Source of the DNA: Erinaceus europaeus | Lineage: Eukaryota; Chordata; Mammalia; Eulipotyphla; Erinaceidae | Length of the DNA stretch: 64,000 bases | Assembly (NCBI RefSeq): GCF_950295315.1 | Contig: NW_026647563.1 | Location: 1 to 64,000 of the forward strand | Reading direction: 5' to 3' | Shown: positions 1-10,869 of the stretch, piece after piece | Numbering within the stretch: position 1 is the first letter of the stretch | Layout: every line of letters begins with the position of its first letter | Position numbers and translations under genes: made by a program | Notes under the pieces: generated by a model | The model's database searches: none | The model's input: the letters and a program-made list of their open reading frames with translations, nothing else | Told to the model about the DNA's origin: nothing

Positions 1-165
1 AGGTCTGCAGGTGTCTAGCTTTCTCTCCTCCTCTCTGTCTTCCCCTCCTCTCTCCATCTCTCTCTGTCCTATCCAACAACGACAACAACAATAATAACTA
101 CAACAATAAAACAACAAGGGCAACAAAAGGGAATAAATAAAATAAATATTTAAAAAAAGAATGCA
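1..165 (+). mobile_element. SINE-A, cut by window start
   Basis: The 3' part of a SINE-A copy: CT-rich body, then AACAACGACAACAAC, AACAAGGGCAACAAAAGGG and an AATAAA-rich tail. The tRNA-like head lies outside the window. Confidence 0.9.
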
Positions 166-224
166 AAGATGTATACAATAAAGGCAATTTAAAAAAAAAA
201 AAACCTAAAAAAAAAAAGAGAGAA

Positions 225-528
225 ATAAGACACCAGAGGGCTGCTGAGCTATGGTTTATGTAGGTACAGGGGACTGAACCTTAGGCATAAAAGTCTTTTT
301 TTAAAAACATTTACTTATTTATTTGATGGGACAGAGAAAGTTTAAGGAGAAGGGGAATAGAGAGGAAGAGAGACAGACAGCCCTGCTTCACCATTCATGA
401 AGCTTTCTCCCTGCAGATGGGAGCCCTGGGGGCTTGAACCTAGGTCTTGTGCATTATAATGTGTGCACTTAATCAGGTGCCCTCATGAAAGACTTTTGCA
501 TAACTATTCAGCTATCTCCCCAGCCCTG
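225..528 (-). mobile_element. SINE-C interrupted by SINE-B
   Basis: Two halves of one antisense SINE-C (225-300 and about 486-528) flank an antisense SINE-B (about 305-483). The sequence AAAGTCTTTT at the left junction reappears as AAAGACTTTT at the right, consistent with a target-site duplication, so SINE-B is the younger. Confidence 0.75.
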
Positions 529-529
529 G

Positions 530-1265
530 ACAAGGAGTCTTTAATAGAAGACCAAGAAAAGAAAGTTGGAATTTTTATTCTACAGACAATCTATAAGGAA
601 CCAACAGAAAAAAAATATTACCCAACTGCAGGGCTTCTGTTTCAACAAAGGGTAGAGGGGCACAGTGTTTTGTCCTTGGTAATACAGGAAGACTAGACTA
701 CCCAAAAGACCTTCAACAGTTACTTGGGATTTTTTTTTTTTTAGATGGTGTTGGTGCGTGCATGTGTCATAACAATGCAGGTGTGGCAGGAGGCTGAGGA
801 GTGTGGGGTTAGTGGTCCCCTGATGCCGTGCTTCTCAGTCACACAGGAAATTACAGAGGGTCGCTCTGAATTTTCAAGCAACCTGTGCTGAACCTCACCT
901 ACACTTTAGTCTTTAGTGTGAGGTGGAGGCTATTGGAATTTCACTCCTAGGATTTTTAAGGGACAAGGGCTATTGATTCACGACTTAAGTTGAGAGCTTC
1001 GATTCCAAATGAATTTCAAGTAGCCATGTGCTGGCAGCTGTAAAACAACTCCAGTCTCAGCCTCTGGGCTTCCCACTTTCACGTGGGAAAGCTGGGCATG
1101 GATGAAGTACTAGAAATAAAGCAGTGGTCACTTTGGGACATGTTTTACTTTGAGGTGACTTATCTTTACCTAGTGGATCAATTTTCAGTTGTTAATTCAT
1201 ATTTTAATTATTTTCCATTTTCAAATTGCATTTTCAGTTACCAACCCTATACTGGATCAAAGAAG
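530..1265. other. Single-copy sequence
   Basis: No recognisable repeat, exon or RNA gene except a T-run at 731-742. Short open frames here show no domain or composition suggesting a protein. Confidence 0.5.
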
Positions 1266-1267
1266 GC

Positions 1268-1483
1268 AGTCTTAGCTGGGTAGTGGCACAGTTGGTTGAG
1301 TATTCATGTTATATCTCGGAAGGAAATGGTGCAAGCCCTAGTCCTCACCTGCAGATAGAAAGCTTCATGAGTGGTGAAGTAGTGCTGCAAATGTCTCTGT
1401 CTCTGTCTTGCCCTCCCTGTCTATGTCGTCTTTCTCTCTTAATTTCTCTTTGTCTTTATCCAATATATAATAAATGAATAACA
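1268..1483 (+). mobile_element. SINE-B
   Basis: The head resembles GGGTAGTGGCACAGTTGGTTGAG, followed by the AGCTT..GAGTGGTGAAG body and a TTATCCAATA..AATAA tail. Confidence 0.85.
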
Positions 1484-1487
1484 TTAA

Positions 1488-1655
1488 CATGATGGCAGAG
1501 GAGGACCTAGAGGGGGTTGAATTGCTAATATGGAAAACTGAGAAATGTTACACATGTACAAACTACTGTATTTTACTGTCAACGGTAAACTATTAATCCT
1601 CCAAAATAAAATAAACGTTAAAATAATGATATTATTAATAAAATAAAATAAATCA
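1488..1655 (+). mobile_element. L1 3' end fragment
   Basis: Matches the 3' terminus of the L1 at 53,270-53,400: GAGGACCTAG, the TACACATGTACAAACTA block, and a final AAAATAAA-rich tail. The copy is strongly 5'-truncated. Confidence 0.8.
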
Positions 1656-2183
1656 ACCTATTAGTCAACTGTCTATCAGAAGAAGACTATTTGGGGACAA
1701 AAATAACCAAATAATCCACCTGGAGAAAGATTTAAATGCACCTGTAACTAATACTATTATTTTTCTACTAAAATTAGCACATTCCTCAACTACTTGAATG
1801 CGACACTAACTCCCCCCAACAAGCATACTGCCCATGCAATTCCTAAGAGGCTTTTCAGATAGCAGAAAGGTCCCTTAAATTCACCGTGACACTAGCAGCA
1901 GAAACGGAAACATGAACTCAGTTACAGGACCCATGTTTGAGATCAGCAAGGTTGCTTCCATTCATCCTGTAGGTGTAATGTTTGAGATTCTTCAACACTA
2001 CATTACTTTTGAAAAAAAAAAAAAAAAACTTTAAAATCCAATGCTTAGAACTGAAAAATCACATACACAGGATCAATGAAATGGGTGTCAAATTTCTCTT
2101 CTACTTCCTCTCGTGTCTCCTAACTGTATCAACTTTTGTAAATCAAAATTATATCAATATCTTCCTAATATACTTTGCAGCTT
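1656..2183. other. Single-copy sequence
   Basis: AT-rich DNA with no recognised feature apart from an A-run near 2,011-2,030. Confidence 0.45.
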
Positions 2184-2197
2184 AAGATACGGTTTTG

Positions 2198-2499
2198 TGG
2201 GAGTCGGGCTGTAGCTCAGCGGATTAAGCGCAGGTGGCGCAAAGCACAAGGACCGGCATAAGGATCCCCGTTCGTGCCCCCGGCTCCCCACCTGCAGGGG
2301 AGTCGCTTCACAGGCGGTGAAGCAGGTCTGCAGGTGTCTATCTTTCTCTCCTCCTCTCTGTCTTCCCCTCCTCTCTCCATTTCTCTCCGTCCTATCTAAC
2401 AACAACAACATCAATAACAATAATAACTACAACAACAACGAAAAACAACAAGGACAACAAAAGAGAAAATAAATAAATGAAATATTAAAAAAAAATTTA
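2198..2499 (+). mobile_element. SINE-A, complete, with target-site duplication
   Basis: Full-length copy with A box (TAGCTCAGCGG) and tail. It is bounded by a perfect 14-bp direct repeat AAGATACGGTTTTG at 2184-2197 and 2500-2513, the mark of LINE-mediated insertion. Confidence 0.95.
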
Positions 2500-2639
2500 A
2501 AGATACGGTTTTGAAAGATTCTGGATGGCAAGGGGAGATAGTTGTAGACCACGCCAAGAGCCCCATAAGAAAATTAAATTGGGGCTACCAAAAAGGACAG
2601 GCATGCAAAGGCGGTACATGATCTCACTTTTATTCGAAT

Positions 2640-2732
2640 AATGACGCTAGTATAATTGGAATGACACAGAGGATTAGCACTCCTTCCTGTGCAAGGATGA
2701 CATGCAAATTTATGAAGCATTTGATATTTAAA
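2640..2732 (+). pseudogene. U6 snRNA pseudogene
   Basis: The core of U6 spliceosomal RNA is clear: ATTGGAATGACACAGAGGAT, TTAGCA, then GCAAGGATGACATGCAAATT and TGAAGCATTTGATATTT. These correspond to the conserved ACAGAGA and AGC-containing segments and the GCAAGGATGACACGCAAATT block of U6. The 5' stem is degraded and the ACAGAGA box is altered (ACAGAGG), so it is not a working gene. No proximal element or TATA box is visible upstream. It is probably a retroposed copy. Confidence 0.88.
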
Positions 2733-2943
2733 AAGAAAGTCCCACACCTCTGTGTTAGACTTTGTATTATGATATGGTAATGAATCCATAATTTAAATAC
2801 AGTATATTTTTGTAACTATTAAATAAAATTTTCATAAACATTAAATTAAACATAAAATCAAACACTTTCCAAGGCAGAAAGCTTTTATTTTATCAAATGA
2901 GTTCAAAAAGGGAAAGCAGCTGCCATAAAAATAGCCAATGATC

Positions 2944-3218
2944 GAAGTCGGGCGGTAGCGCAGCGGGTTAAGCGCACCTGGCGCATAGTGCAAGGATAGG
3001 CATAAGGATCCCAGTTCGAACCCCGGCTCCCCACCTGCAGGGGAGTCGCTTCACAGGCGGTGAAGCAGGTCTGCAGGTGTCTATCTTTCTCTCCTCCTCT
3101 CTGTCTTCCCCTCCTCTCTCCATTTCTCTCTGTCCTATCCAACAACGACAACAACAATAATAACTACAACAATAAAAAACAAGGGCAACAAAAGGGAAAA
3201 TAAATGAATATAAAAAAT
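2944..3218 (+). mobile_element. SINE-A
   Basis: Complete copy with intact A box TAGCGCAGCGGG and B box GGTTCGAACCC. Confidence 0.93.
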
Positions 3219-3239
3219 TAAAAAATAATAAAAACTAAC

Positions 3240-3690
3240 AATGAATAAGTAGTTGTGGTATAATAATTGCATTATAATTTCCCATTATCTTCCATGCCAT
3301 GCAAATGTACTCATATCCCACTGGAATGTCTCTATTCTGCTACATATAAAAAGCTGAGGAAAGGCAGTATATCTTTTAATAGTAAATCCAGTAGTTCATG
3401 GTAGAATTTGGGAAAAAAAAATGAAGTCACACTTTCTATACTTGTATGAAGCAATTGTGTGTGCTTGCGTGTGTGAGTGCACACACACACATATCTTGTA
3501 TATGACCCTACAGTTTATTAGTTACTGAAATACCCCAAAGGCTTCATGACAATCTGTCTCCCAAGGAAGCAATGGTCATTCCCCTGATGCTATCCTTTGG
3601 GCATGCACATGGATAACAATGATTTGTAGGATAAGTCTGTATGACTTCACCTAGAAGCAATGGCATCAGTCTATATTTTCCTAAAGACAT
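3240..3690. other. Single-copy sequence with a short (CA)n
   Basis: AT-rich sequence without recognised features, apart from a TG/CA tract at about 3455-3495. Confidence 0.45.
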
Positions 3691-3705
3691 TTAAACAAGT
3701 ACACT

Positions 3706-3980
3706 CATGGGAGTCGGGCGGTAGCACAGCAGGTTAAGCATGCGTGGTGCAAAGCACAAGGCATAAGGATCCCCTGTTCAAGCCCCGGCTCCCCACCTGC
3801 AAGGGAGTCGCTTCACAAGCAGTGAAGCAGGTCTGCAGGTGTCTTTCTTTCCCATTCTCCCTCCTCTCTCCATTTCTCTCTGTCCTATCCAACAACAATG
3901 ACACCAATAACTACAACAATAAAACAACAAAGGCAACAAAAGGGAATAAATACAAAAAAAATCTAAAAAATATTTAAAAA
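3706..3980 (+). mobile_element. SINE-A with target-site duplication
   Basis: Full-length copy flanked by AAACAAGTACACT at 3693-3705 and 3981-3993. Confidence 0.93.
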
Positions 3981-3994
3981 AAACAAGTACACTA

Positions 3995-4499
3995 ATATAA
4001 TTTGTGATCCTTTTTGTTATTTCTCTTAGTGAGCCTGTTAGTGTGTAAAAAAAAAAATACATAAGGGTACCAGGCAGAAACATGTATGGGAACATTATAT
4101 AATGACAATATGCAAAATTCTTCTGTCAAACAGGTAGGATAGAATCCTAGTTCTCTTACTTTCTAGATGTGTGAACCAGGGGAAATCCTTTAACTTTACC
4201 AGCCGCTGATATTCTCACCCTGTATGAGAAAGGCTGCAGGGTTCAGAGTCCTAGTCTGGAGCTCGACTGTCTGGACTAAAATCTCAGTGCGGTCATTCCT
4301 TTCACCCTTCTTTAGAACAAGAATGTTGAAGAACACACACTTTAATGCATGGTTGGGAGGGCTTAGGTTATCTGTGAAAGTGCACAGAACAAAGCCTAAG
4401 TCACACAACCCCCCCTAAATGTTACTGCACCTGTCAATATACCCTTCTGTGATTTGAGGATGGCCTGCCAGAACTGATGTGAGAATAAAAGTAAATACC
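3995..4499. other. Single-copy sequence
   Basis: No repeat or exon recognised. Overlapping short frames on both strands (about 4196-4418) show no family resemblance. Confidence 0.45.
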
Positions 4500-4500
4500 T

Positions 4501-4785
4501 GGGAGTCCGGCAGTAGCGCAGCGGGTTAAGTGCATGTAGCGCAAAGCGCAAGGACAAATGGAAGGATCCGGTTCGAGCCTCCGGCTCCCCACCTGCAGGG
4601 GAGTCACTTCACAGGCGGTAAAGCAGGTCTGCAGGTGTCTATCTTTCTCTCCCCCTCTCTGTCTTCCCCTCCCCTCTCCATTTCTCTCTGTCCTATCCAA
4701 CAACAATGACATCAATAACAACAATAACTACAACAATAAAACAACAAGGGCAACAAAAGGGAATAAATAAATAAATACAAAAAAT
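4501..4785 (+). mobile_element. SINE-A
   Basis: Full-length copy. A short direct repeat (about AAATACC) flanks it. Confidence 0.92.
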
Positions 4786-4799
4786 GATAGTTTTTTTTT

Positions 4800-5117
4800 A
4801 AAAAGGAAATACCCAAATACAGTATGAATCTCCTCATATGCTTATTTCTAACAACTCCAAATATCTTACTTTAAACTAAGTTGCCTGCTGATTATAAAGC
4901 AATGCACCTGGCATATCTAGGCAATCAATAAACAGTAGCTTTCTACAATTTTCACAATGATATTTTAGGGTGAAGTATGTTTCCCTATGCTTGAGAGGCC
5001 TCTGACTGGATTCCCAGAACCACGTATGAAGAAGCAGTGTTCTGGTATTTCATAAAATGAACATGTAAGTCTTCTGAAAAATAAATGTAAATATATGTCT
5101 ATGTTGTTATCAATATG
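4800..5117. other. Single-copy sequence
   Basis: AT-rich DNA, nothing recognised. Confidence 0.45.
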
Positions 5118-5280
5118 TTCCTTTAAAATTTTTCAGCTAGAGGTGGTTAGGCAGAAAGGGAGACAAAAAGACCACAGTTGTGTTCCACCATGAAGATGAC
5201 CTCAAAGCCATGGTGTTCCCCTGTGTGGTGCTAGGACTTGAATCCAGGACTCACCTAGTGTGAGCTATTTCCTGGCCCTG
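5118..5280 (-). mobile_element. Diverged SINE, antisense
   Basis: An antisense SINE signature is present (GGACTTGAATCCAGGACTC near 5,230, ending TTTCCTGGCCCTG). It is too diverged to place in a family with confidence. Confidence 0.55.
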
Positions 5281-5319
5281 CAGAAAAAATTGTCTTAAAA
5301 TGATAAATTTTACATCTTA

Positions 5320-5520
5320 GAAAAAGAAAATTTATTTTCAGATAGAGACAAAGAGGGAGAAAGACAGACAGAGGGAGAGAAGGAGGGAGAGAGAGAGAGA
5401 GAGAGATTGAAGCTCATCACTGATGAATACTTCATTGTGGGAGGGGGCTGGGCACAAAACTGAGTCGTGCACATGGCAAAGCAATACACTATCCAGATGT
5501 GCTATTTTGCTGCCCCTTGT
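5320..5520 (-). mobile_element. SINE, antisense, with GA-rich core
   Basis: Antisense SINE body: AGATAGAGACAAAGAGGGAG, an expanded GA tract at about 5,385-5,405, then the tRNA-like part ending CTATTTTGCTGCCCC. Confidence 0.65.
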
Positions 5521-5569
5521 CTTAGAAATTTAAATTCTTTCTTTCCTTCTCCTCCTCCTCCTTCTTCCA

Positions 5570-5570
5570 T

Positions 5571-5601
<31 letters not shown>

Positions 5602-5605
5602 TAGA
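5570..5605. repeat. (TTTA)n microsatellite
   Basis: About nine TTTA units directly before a SINE-D copy. They probably grew from an older element's A-tail in antisense. Confidence 0.85.
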
Positions 5606-5700
5606 CCAGGAGGTGGCACAGTGATAAAGTATGGAACTCTCTTGGTGATACACTCAACAGAGTGCTTCAATTCCACCCCCCTCCTCATTAATAAATATAT
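5606..5700 (+). mobile_element. SINE-D
   Basis: Head CCAGGAGGTGGCACAGTG and tail CATTAATAAATATA of the SINE-D family, with a shortened middle. Confidence 0.75.
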
Positions 5701-5714
5701 ATTTCCCCCCTTTT

Positions 5715-5905
5715 TTTCTTCCTATTTTGTTTTTAATTTGATGGGACATAGAGCAATTGAGAGGGAAAAGGTAGATACGGAGAGGGAGAAAGAAAAACAC
5801 CTGCAGACCTGCTTCACCGCTTGTGAAGCTTCCTCCCTGTAGCTAGGGAGAGGGGGCTCAGACCTGGGTCCTTGTGCACTACAGCCTATGTGCTCACCCA
5901 TCCCC
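5715..5905 (-). mobile_element. SINE-B-like, antisense
   Basis: Antisense order ATGGGACATAGAG..CACCTGCAG..TGCTTCACCGC..GGTCCTTGTGCACTA is visible. Confidence 0.75.
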
Positions 5906-5917
5906 TAATAAAAACAT

Positions 5918-6165
5918 CTTATTATTTTTATTCCCTTTTGTTGCCCTTGTTGTCTTATTGTTGTAGTTATGATTGTTATTGTTATTGATGTCATCGTTGT
6001 TGGATAGGACAGAGAGAAATGGAGAGAGGAGGGGAAGACAGAGAGGGGGAGAGAATAACAGACACCTGCAGACCTGCTTAACTGCTTGTGAAGCGACTCC
6101 CCTGCAGGTGGGGAGCAGGGGGCTTGAACCGGGATCCTTACTCTGGTCCTTGAGCTTTGCAACAC
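5918..6165 (-). mobile_element. SINE-A, antisense
   Basis: Antisense body from TTTATTCCCTTTTGTTGCCC through the GGATAGGACAGAGAG block to the B-box region (GAACCGGGATCC). The A-box end is truncated. Confidence 0.92.
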
Positions 6166-6169
6166 AACT

Positions 6170-6480
6170 CCCTTTATTTATTTACTTATTTATTTTATTT
6201 TTTATTGCCTCCACAGTTACTGCTGAGGCTTGGTGCCTGCATGACAAACTCACCATTCCTGGTGGCCATTTTTTTTTTCTTTCTTTGTTTTGTTAGGACA
6301 GAAATTGAGAGGAGGGAGGGGGCTGGAATATTTATATATGGAGAGAGAGAGAGAGAGAGGCTGATTTACATCCCTGTTCCACTGCTCATGAAGCTCACCT
6401 CCTGCTGGTGAGGTCTGGGGACTTGAACCCAAATCCTTGTGCTCACTAATGAGTGCACTCAATCTAATGTCACTGTCTGA
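6170..6480 (-). mobile_element. SINE-B, antisense, with 3' extension module
   Basis: The 3' extension module (antisense TTGCCTCCACAGTTACTGCTGAGGC..GGTGGCC, about 6205-6268) is joined directly to an antisense SINE-B body containing a GA tract (6342-6360). Confidence 0.7.
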
Positions 6481-6484
6481 TAAA

Positions 6485-7400
6485 TATGTCTTTAAAAAGT
6501 AAAGCCATTTTCTTTATTTCCAAACTGCTGAGCATGAATAACACTTGCTTTGTGTGTGGCTAAGTACTCATTTGTCTTGGTCATAGCTAAATAGCCCTAA
6601 AATAGCAGCTGGACACGTGCACAAGATAAGGGAACTGAGGACTTAAATACCTTGACCATGAACCACTATGTGATTCAACTAAAGTCTTATAAGAAGACAG
6701 TGAAATGCATAGCCTTGAAACCAGCCTTGGAAAAAGGAATTGAACATTTTTATTTGGTTTGTATCTTCAGTACTGATTTTTAAATTACTCAGGAGACTAA
6801 CATCATATTTCAACATACTAGGCACAGTGAAGGCAGACAACTTAAATGGTGTTTACTTCAGTCACCATTTCCAAGCTGTACCCTACAGAAAAGTGGAATA
6901 TATTTAACTTTGCTGTAAACAAATGTCGGTGGTTTTTTTTTTTTTTTTTTTGGGGGGGTGTTCACTTTGATAACTGATTTGCCATAGGAATTTTATGGTT
7001 ACATGGAGATATTTTTAAACTTTTTCTTTTTATAGTGAGAAAAATTAGCCATGCAAAAATCCAACAGATTAAAGCCCATGTTCTCTCAAAAACATTTGTT
7101 ATTTGGTTGCTGCACATCTACTCCCATAATTGCAGCTAATTAGACATCCAGGATGAGAGCTTCTTGCTCCCTATCCGCTGCATGTGTCATTTGCCCTCCT
7201 ATAAATGGAAGCTTGGTACTTATTTCACTGTCATTTTCTTAATAATAACAGAAAAGCATCACCACAATAATGAATGTCCATCGACTGTTTTGCACATGCC
7301 AGGCTTGGTACTCAGTGCTTTGCATTCACCATCTCATTGAACTCTCCCCAACAACCTTATGAAGTAGAACTTAAGTTTTTCAATAAGTATTTTATTTATT
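6485..7400. other. Single-copy sequence
   Basis: Contains a poly(T)/poly(G) run at about 6,932-6,957. Otherwise AT-rich DNA with no exon or repeat recognised. Confidence 0.45.
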
Positions 7401-7404
7401 ATTT

Positions 7405-7600
7405 ATATATTTATTATTATTTTTTACCATCACTGGTGTTCCACCGTTCCATCCTACAAGAGGGAGGGAATGACAGAGGCTGAGAGGAAAAGACACCACA
7501 GCACCAAAGCTTCCGCCAGAGTGTTGGGGTCTGAGCTTGAGCCTGGGTTACATGCATGGAAGAGCTGGTGCCTTCCCAGGTAAACTATCTGATTGGTCTG
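7405..7600 (-). mobile_element. Diverged SINE, antisense
   Basis: Antisense signature: GACACCACAGCACCAAAGCTTC, then GAGCCTGGGTTACATGC. Old and diverged. Confidence 0.6.
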
Positions 7601-7737
7601 AGGTAGAACACATTTTCAACTCGGTTTTACAAGCAAGGAATTTAGACCTTAAATGGCCTCCCCTAAATAATAACCAGTAAGTAATAAATGTAAGTAAAAA
7701 AGTAACCAGTGAAAAACCAGTAAGTAAAAAATTAGGG

Positions 7738-7945
7738 GCTGGGCTGGGTGGTGGCGCACCTGGTTGAGCACACAGGGTACAATGCACAAGAACCTAGATT
7801 AGTGTCCCTGGTCCCCAACAAAGGGAGGAAAGCTTTGTGAGTGGTGAAGCAGTACTGCAGGTGTCTCTCTCTTTCTTTCTCCCTCTCTACCCACCCCCTC
7901 AATTTCGGGCTGTCTCTAGCCAGTAACTAAATAGAGTTTTTAAAA
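7738..7945 (+). mobile_element. SINE-B
   Basis: Near-complete copy: GGGTGGTGGCGCACCTGG head, AAAGCTTTGTGAGTGGTGAA body, and a tail in A-rich sequence. Confidence 0.9.
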
Positions 7946-8187
7946 AAAATGCTAGAACTGTACTGAATTGTCTCCCTAACAAGTACATGAAATAAACTTT
8001 CTCTTGAAAATAACTCATTCTTGCAAATACCTGTACGAGGTACCATGGGGGAGAGAAGTGCTCAAAGTCATCAAAGGGTTCCTGGTCAAAGTTAATCAGA
8101 AGGCTTACCAAGCTAATTCAAAATCAGGTAACCAATCAAATTGTCAGTGCCAGTTTAGATACATGGTACATTTAGAAGCTTTTAACA

Positions 8188-8422
8188 TAGGGGGCCAGGC
8201 GGTAGCACAGCGGGTTAAGCGCCCATGGCACGAAGCACAAGGATCTGAGCCAGGATCAGCCCGAGAATCCTGATTTGAGCCCCGGGCTCCCCACCTGCAG
8301 AGGGGTCGCTTTGCAAGTGGTGAAGCAGGTCTGCAGTTGTCTATCTTTCTCTCCCCCTCTCTGTCTTCCCCTCCTCTCTCGATTTCTCTCTGTCCTATCC
8401 GGAAAAAAAAAAAAAAAAAAGA
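8188..8422 (+). mobile_element. SINE-A, short-tailed form
   Basis: Ends right after CTGTCCTATCC with a direct poly(A) run, so it lacks the CAA-rich 3' third of other copies. It is either an internally primed retrocopy or a subfamily. Confidence 0.88.
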
Positions 8423-8469
8423 AAAGAAATGTTTAACATACAAGAGGATGGTTAGAAGAAAGGCACTGA

Positions 8470-8575
8470 GTTCAAGTCCTGAAACAGGATTGCAGAGGAC
8501 CTAGTGGGGGTTGTATTGTTGTAATGCATGAGAAATGTGATACATGTACAAACTATTGTATTTACTGTTGGCTGT
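8470..8575 (+). mobile_element. L1 3' end fragment
   Basis: GAGGACCTAG, then the TACATGTACAAACTATTGTAT block of the young L1 3'UTR, continuing into an AAG microsatellite in place of a plain A-tail. Confidence 0.8.
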
Positions 8576-8666
8576 AAAGAAGAAGAAGAAGAAGAAGAAG
8601 AAGAAGAAGAAGAAGAAGAAGAAGAAGAAAAAGAAGAAGAAGAAGAAGACGACGGAGAAGAAGAAA
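8576..8666. repeat. (AAG)n microsatellite
   Basis: About 28 nearly uninterrupted AAG units grown from an L1 tail. This makes long poly-Lys/poly-Ser/poly-Phe frames that are not genes. Confidence 0.97.
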
Positions 8667-8954
8667 ACAAAAGAAAGGCACAGGGATTCAGAAGTCACTG
8701 AATCTTTACCAATAAGGGCGTGTGTGTGTTGGGGCGGGGGGGGGGGGGGCTTATGCACACATTCTAGTCTCCAATGCTCACAGACACTGAATTTAAGTTC
8801 CTCACATTCCAAATAAAGCAGGACTTCAGAAGGTCACCTTTAGTAAGAAACTAGCAGTGATCCGCTAGAAATTTTTGAAAAGAAAGAATCTATGCTCCTC
8901 AACCATTTTAGCCAAATAAACGTTCTGCTAATATACACATGTGTTTGTATGGGT

Positions 8955-9084
8955 ATAGTTTTTGGTTTGTTTGTTTGTTTTTGTTTTTTTTCACCAGAGC
9001 ATTGTTTAGCTCTGGCTTCTGGTGGTGCTGGAGGTTGAACTTCAGACTCTCAGGCATGAAAGTCTTTTTCATCACTATTATGTT

Positions 9085-9088
<4 letters not shown>
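8955..9088 (-). mobile_element. SINE-C, antisense
   Basis: Antisense CACCAGAGCATTGTTTAGCT..GGTTGAACTTCAG..GCATGAAAGTC signature. Confidence 0.85.
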
Positions 9089-9131
<43 letters not shown>

Positions 9132-9162
9132 ACATACACACACACACACACATATATATATA
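9088..9162. repeat. (TA)n / (CA)n microsatellite
   Basis: About 20 TA units followed by CA/TA repeats, next to the SINE-C end. Confidence 0.95.
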
Positions 9163-9306
9163 GTCACATAGTTGGGTCAAATTTTTTGATATGCACTGAT
9201 TTTCTTGTGGATCATTATCACTTCTTGCCATGAATTAAAAATAGCTGTACATTCATCTTACCTTCTCTGTCAAATTAAAAGATCCTTAACATTAGTAGCA
9301 TTCGTG

Positions 9307-9500
9307 GCCTGGGAGGTGGCGCAGTGGGTTAAGCATTAGACTCAAGTATGAGGTCTTGAGTTCAACCCCTGCCTTGCCATCCCCCCACCCCCATCACATG
9401 TACTGGAGTACATCACATGTACTCTGGTTCTCCTTCTTCTTCCCCTGTTCCTTTCTCTTTCACAAGTAAGTAAGTAAGTAAGTAAATAAATAAATAAACA
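9307..9500 (+). mobile_element. SINE-D with (AAGT)n/(AAAT)n tail
   Basis: Head GGGAGGTGGCGCAGTGGGTT, B-box-like GAGTTCAACCCC, and a tail of AAGT then AAAT units (9464-9498). Confidence 0.85.
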
Positions 9501-9555
9501 TGTAGAGCTTTTATTTGAAAAGGCATTTCCATTATTACTTCAAAAAAGGTCTTAT

Positions 9556-9600
9556 TCCCCCAATAAAGAAATTAAAAATAAAAGGTTTAAAAAAAAACCA
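9556..9600 (+). mobile_element. L1 3' terminal fragment
   Basis: Only the last 40 bases of the L1 3' end (CCCCCAATAAAGAAATTAAA) plus an A-tail: an extreme 5' truncation. Confidence 0.6.
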
Positions 9601-9744
9601 ATAATTTTTCTCTTAATTTCCCAAGGTTATATAACACTGTATATAAAGCTGATAATGTTTATTTAACATGGATAAAGTGAAGGATCTTATAAATGAATCA
9701 GCTTTTATTCATAGATAGATTTCATAGCAATATTAACTCAAGTT

Positions 9745-10193
9745 CAGCAAACATTTACGGAGACATGTCAGACCCTTGCATATTCAGACTGGAAAACTCA
9801 AGATGACTAAGAAGGATATTCTTCCCAAATTGATTTAGAGATCCAGTGCAACCACTATAAAAATCATGACAAGCATTCTTTGTAGAAATTTACAAGATGA
9901 TTCTAATATTTATATGGAAATGTAAAGGCTGTGATAACCAAAACAAATCTGAAAAAGAACAAAGTGGAGAGATGACACTACCAGATTACAAATTTTAATG
10001 TAACACCATAACAATTATTATAATGTGGAATATATATACATACATTATATATATATATGTATGTATAGCCCATGTATGTATTTATAGCCCATAAAGAAAC
10101 TTTACGTTTATCACGAACTGGTTTTCTCAAAGGCCCCTAGACAGTTCAATGTAGAAAGTATGGTTTTTTTCAATAGTATTTAGACAGTTTGGC

Positions 10194-10243
<50 letters not shown>

Positions 10244-10390
10244 AATAACTCAAAATAAATCACAGCCTTAAATATGAGTTAAAAATATAAACTTCTAAGA
10301 GAACAACTTACGGCAACTTTGGTTTAAACCAAGATTTATCTGACGTAATACTAAATGGATTCATTCCATCAATAGTACAAACTTGTGATG
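9745..10390 (+). mobile_element. Old L1 ORF2 fragment
   Basis: DNA-level similarity to the C-terminal ORF2 region of mammalian L1: TTCCCAAATTGATTTAGAGA, then ATTTATATGGAAATGTAAAG, ACACTACCAGATTACAAATT and a degenerate continuation. Frames are broken. A (CA)n tract interrupts it. Confidence 0.75.
10194..10241. repeat. (CA)n microsatellite
   Basis: About 24 CA units inside the old L1 fragment. Confidence 0.96.
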
Positions 10391-10626
10391 TCAGGAGACA
10401 CTCTGGCAGATACAGTGCACGCTTTACCAAGCTTGAGGCCCCAGTGGTGGACCCTGGTCCCACAGGCAAGTATCAAGAGAACTCTGTGGATGATAGAAAA
10501 GTGCTGATACCTCTTTCAAAAAAAGTAATAATAATCTGGAATTGAATAGTCACTTACTGAATGTAGTTTAGCAGTATCATACATGTATGAGGCCAGGGTT
10601 CATATCCTGATACTCAATAAAAGAAA

Positions 10627-10805
10627 AACAGGGCGGGGGTAGATAGCATAGTGGTTATGCAAAGAGACTGTCACACCTGAGGCTCCAAAGTCCCAGGTTC
10701 AATCCCCCGCACCACCATAAGCCAGAGCTGAGCAGTGCTTTGGTGTTTCCCTCTGTGTCTTTCTCTCTCTGCATCTCTCTCAAAAATAAAATATATAAAA
10801 TACTT
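10627..10805 (+). mobile_element. SINE-C
   Basis: Complete sense copy and a good reference for the family: GGGTAGATAGCATAGTGG head, GGTTCAATCCCC B box, TCTCTCTGCATCTCTCT body and an AAAATAAAATA tail. Confidence 0.9.
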
Positions 10806-10869
10806 AAAAACTGTTTCTTTAAAAAGAAAAGAAAAGAAAAATAAAGTCTTCTATTTTTCTTTTTTAGTA

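Noticed and set aside
2199..2290. tRNA gene
   Set aside because: The A and B boxes are those of the SINE-A head. The cloverleaf is incomplete and it is followed by the SINE body and tail. The same applies to all other SINE heads.
5375..5405. CRISPR-like or satellite arrays
   Set aside because: The regular repeats in this window are simple sequence (GA, CA, TTTA, TTTC, TTCC, AAG) without spacers.
8501..8816. Long poly-Lys, poly-Ser and poly-Phe open frames
   Set aside because: They are translations of the (AAG)n microsatellite in different frames, with no gene context.
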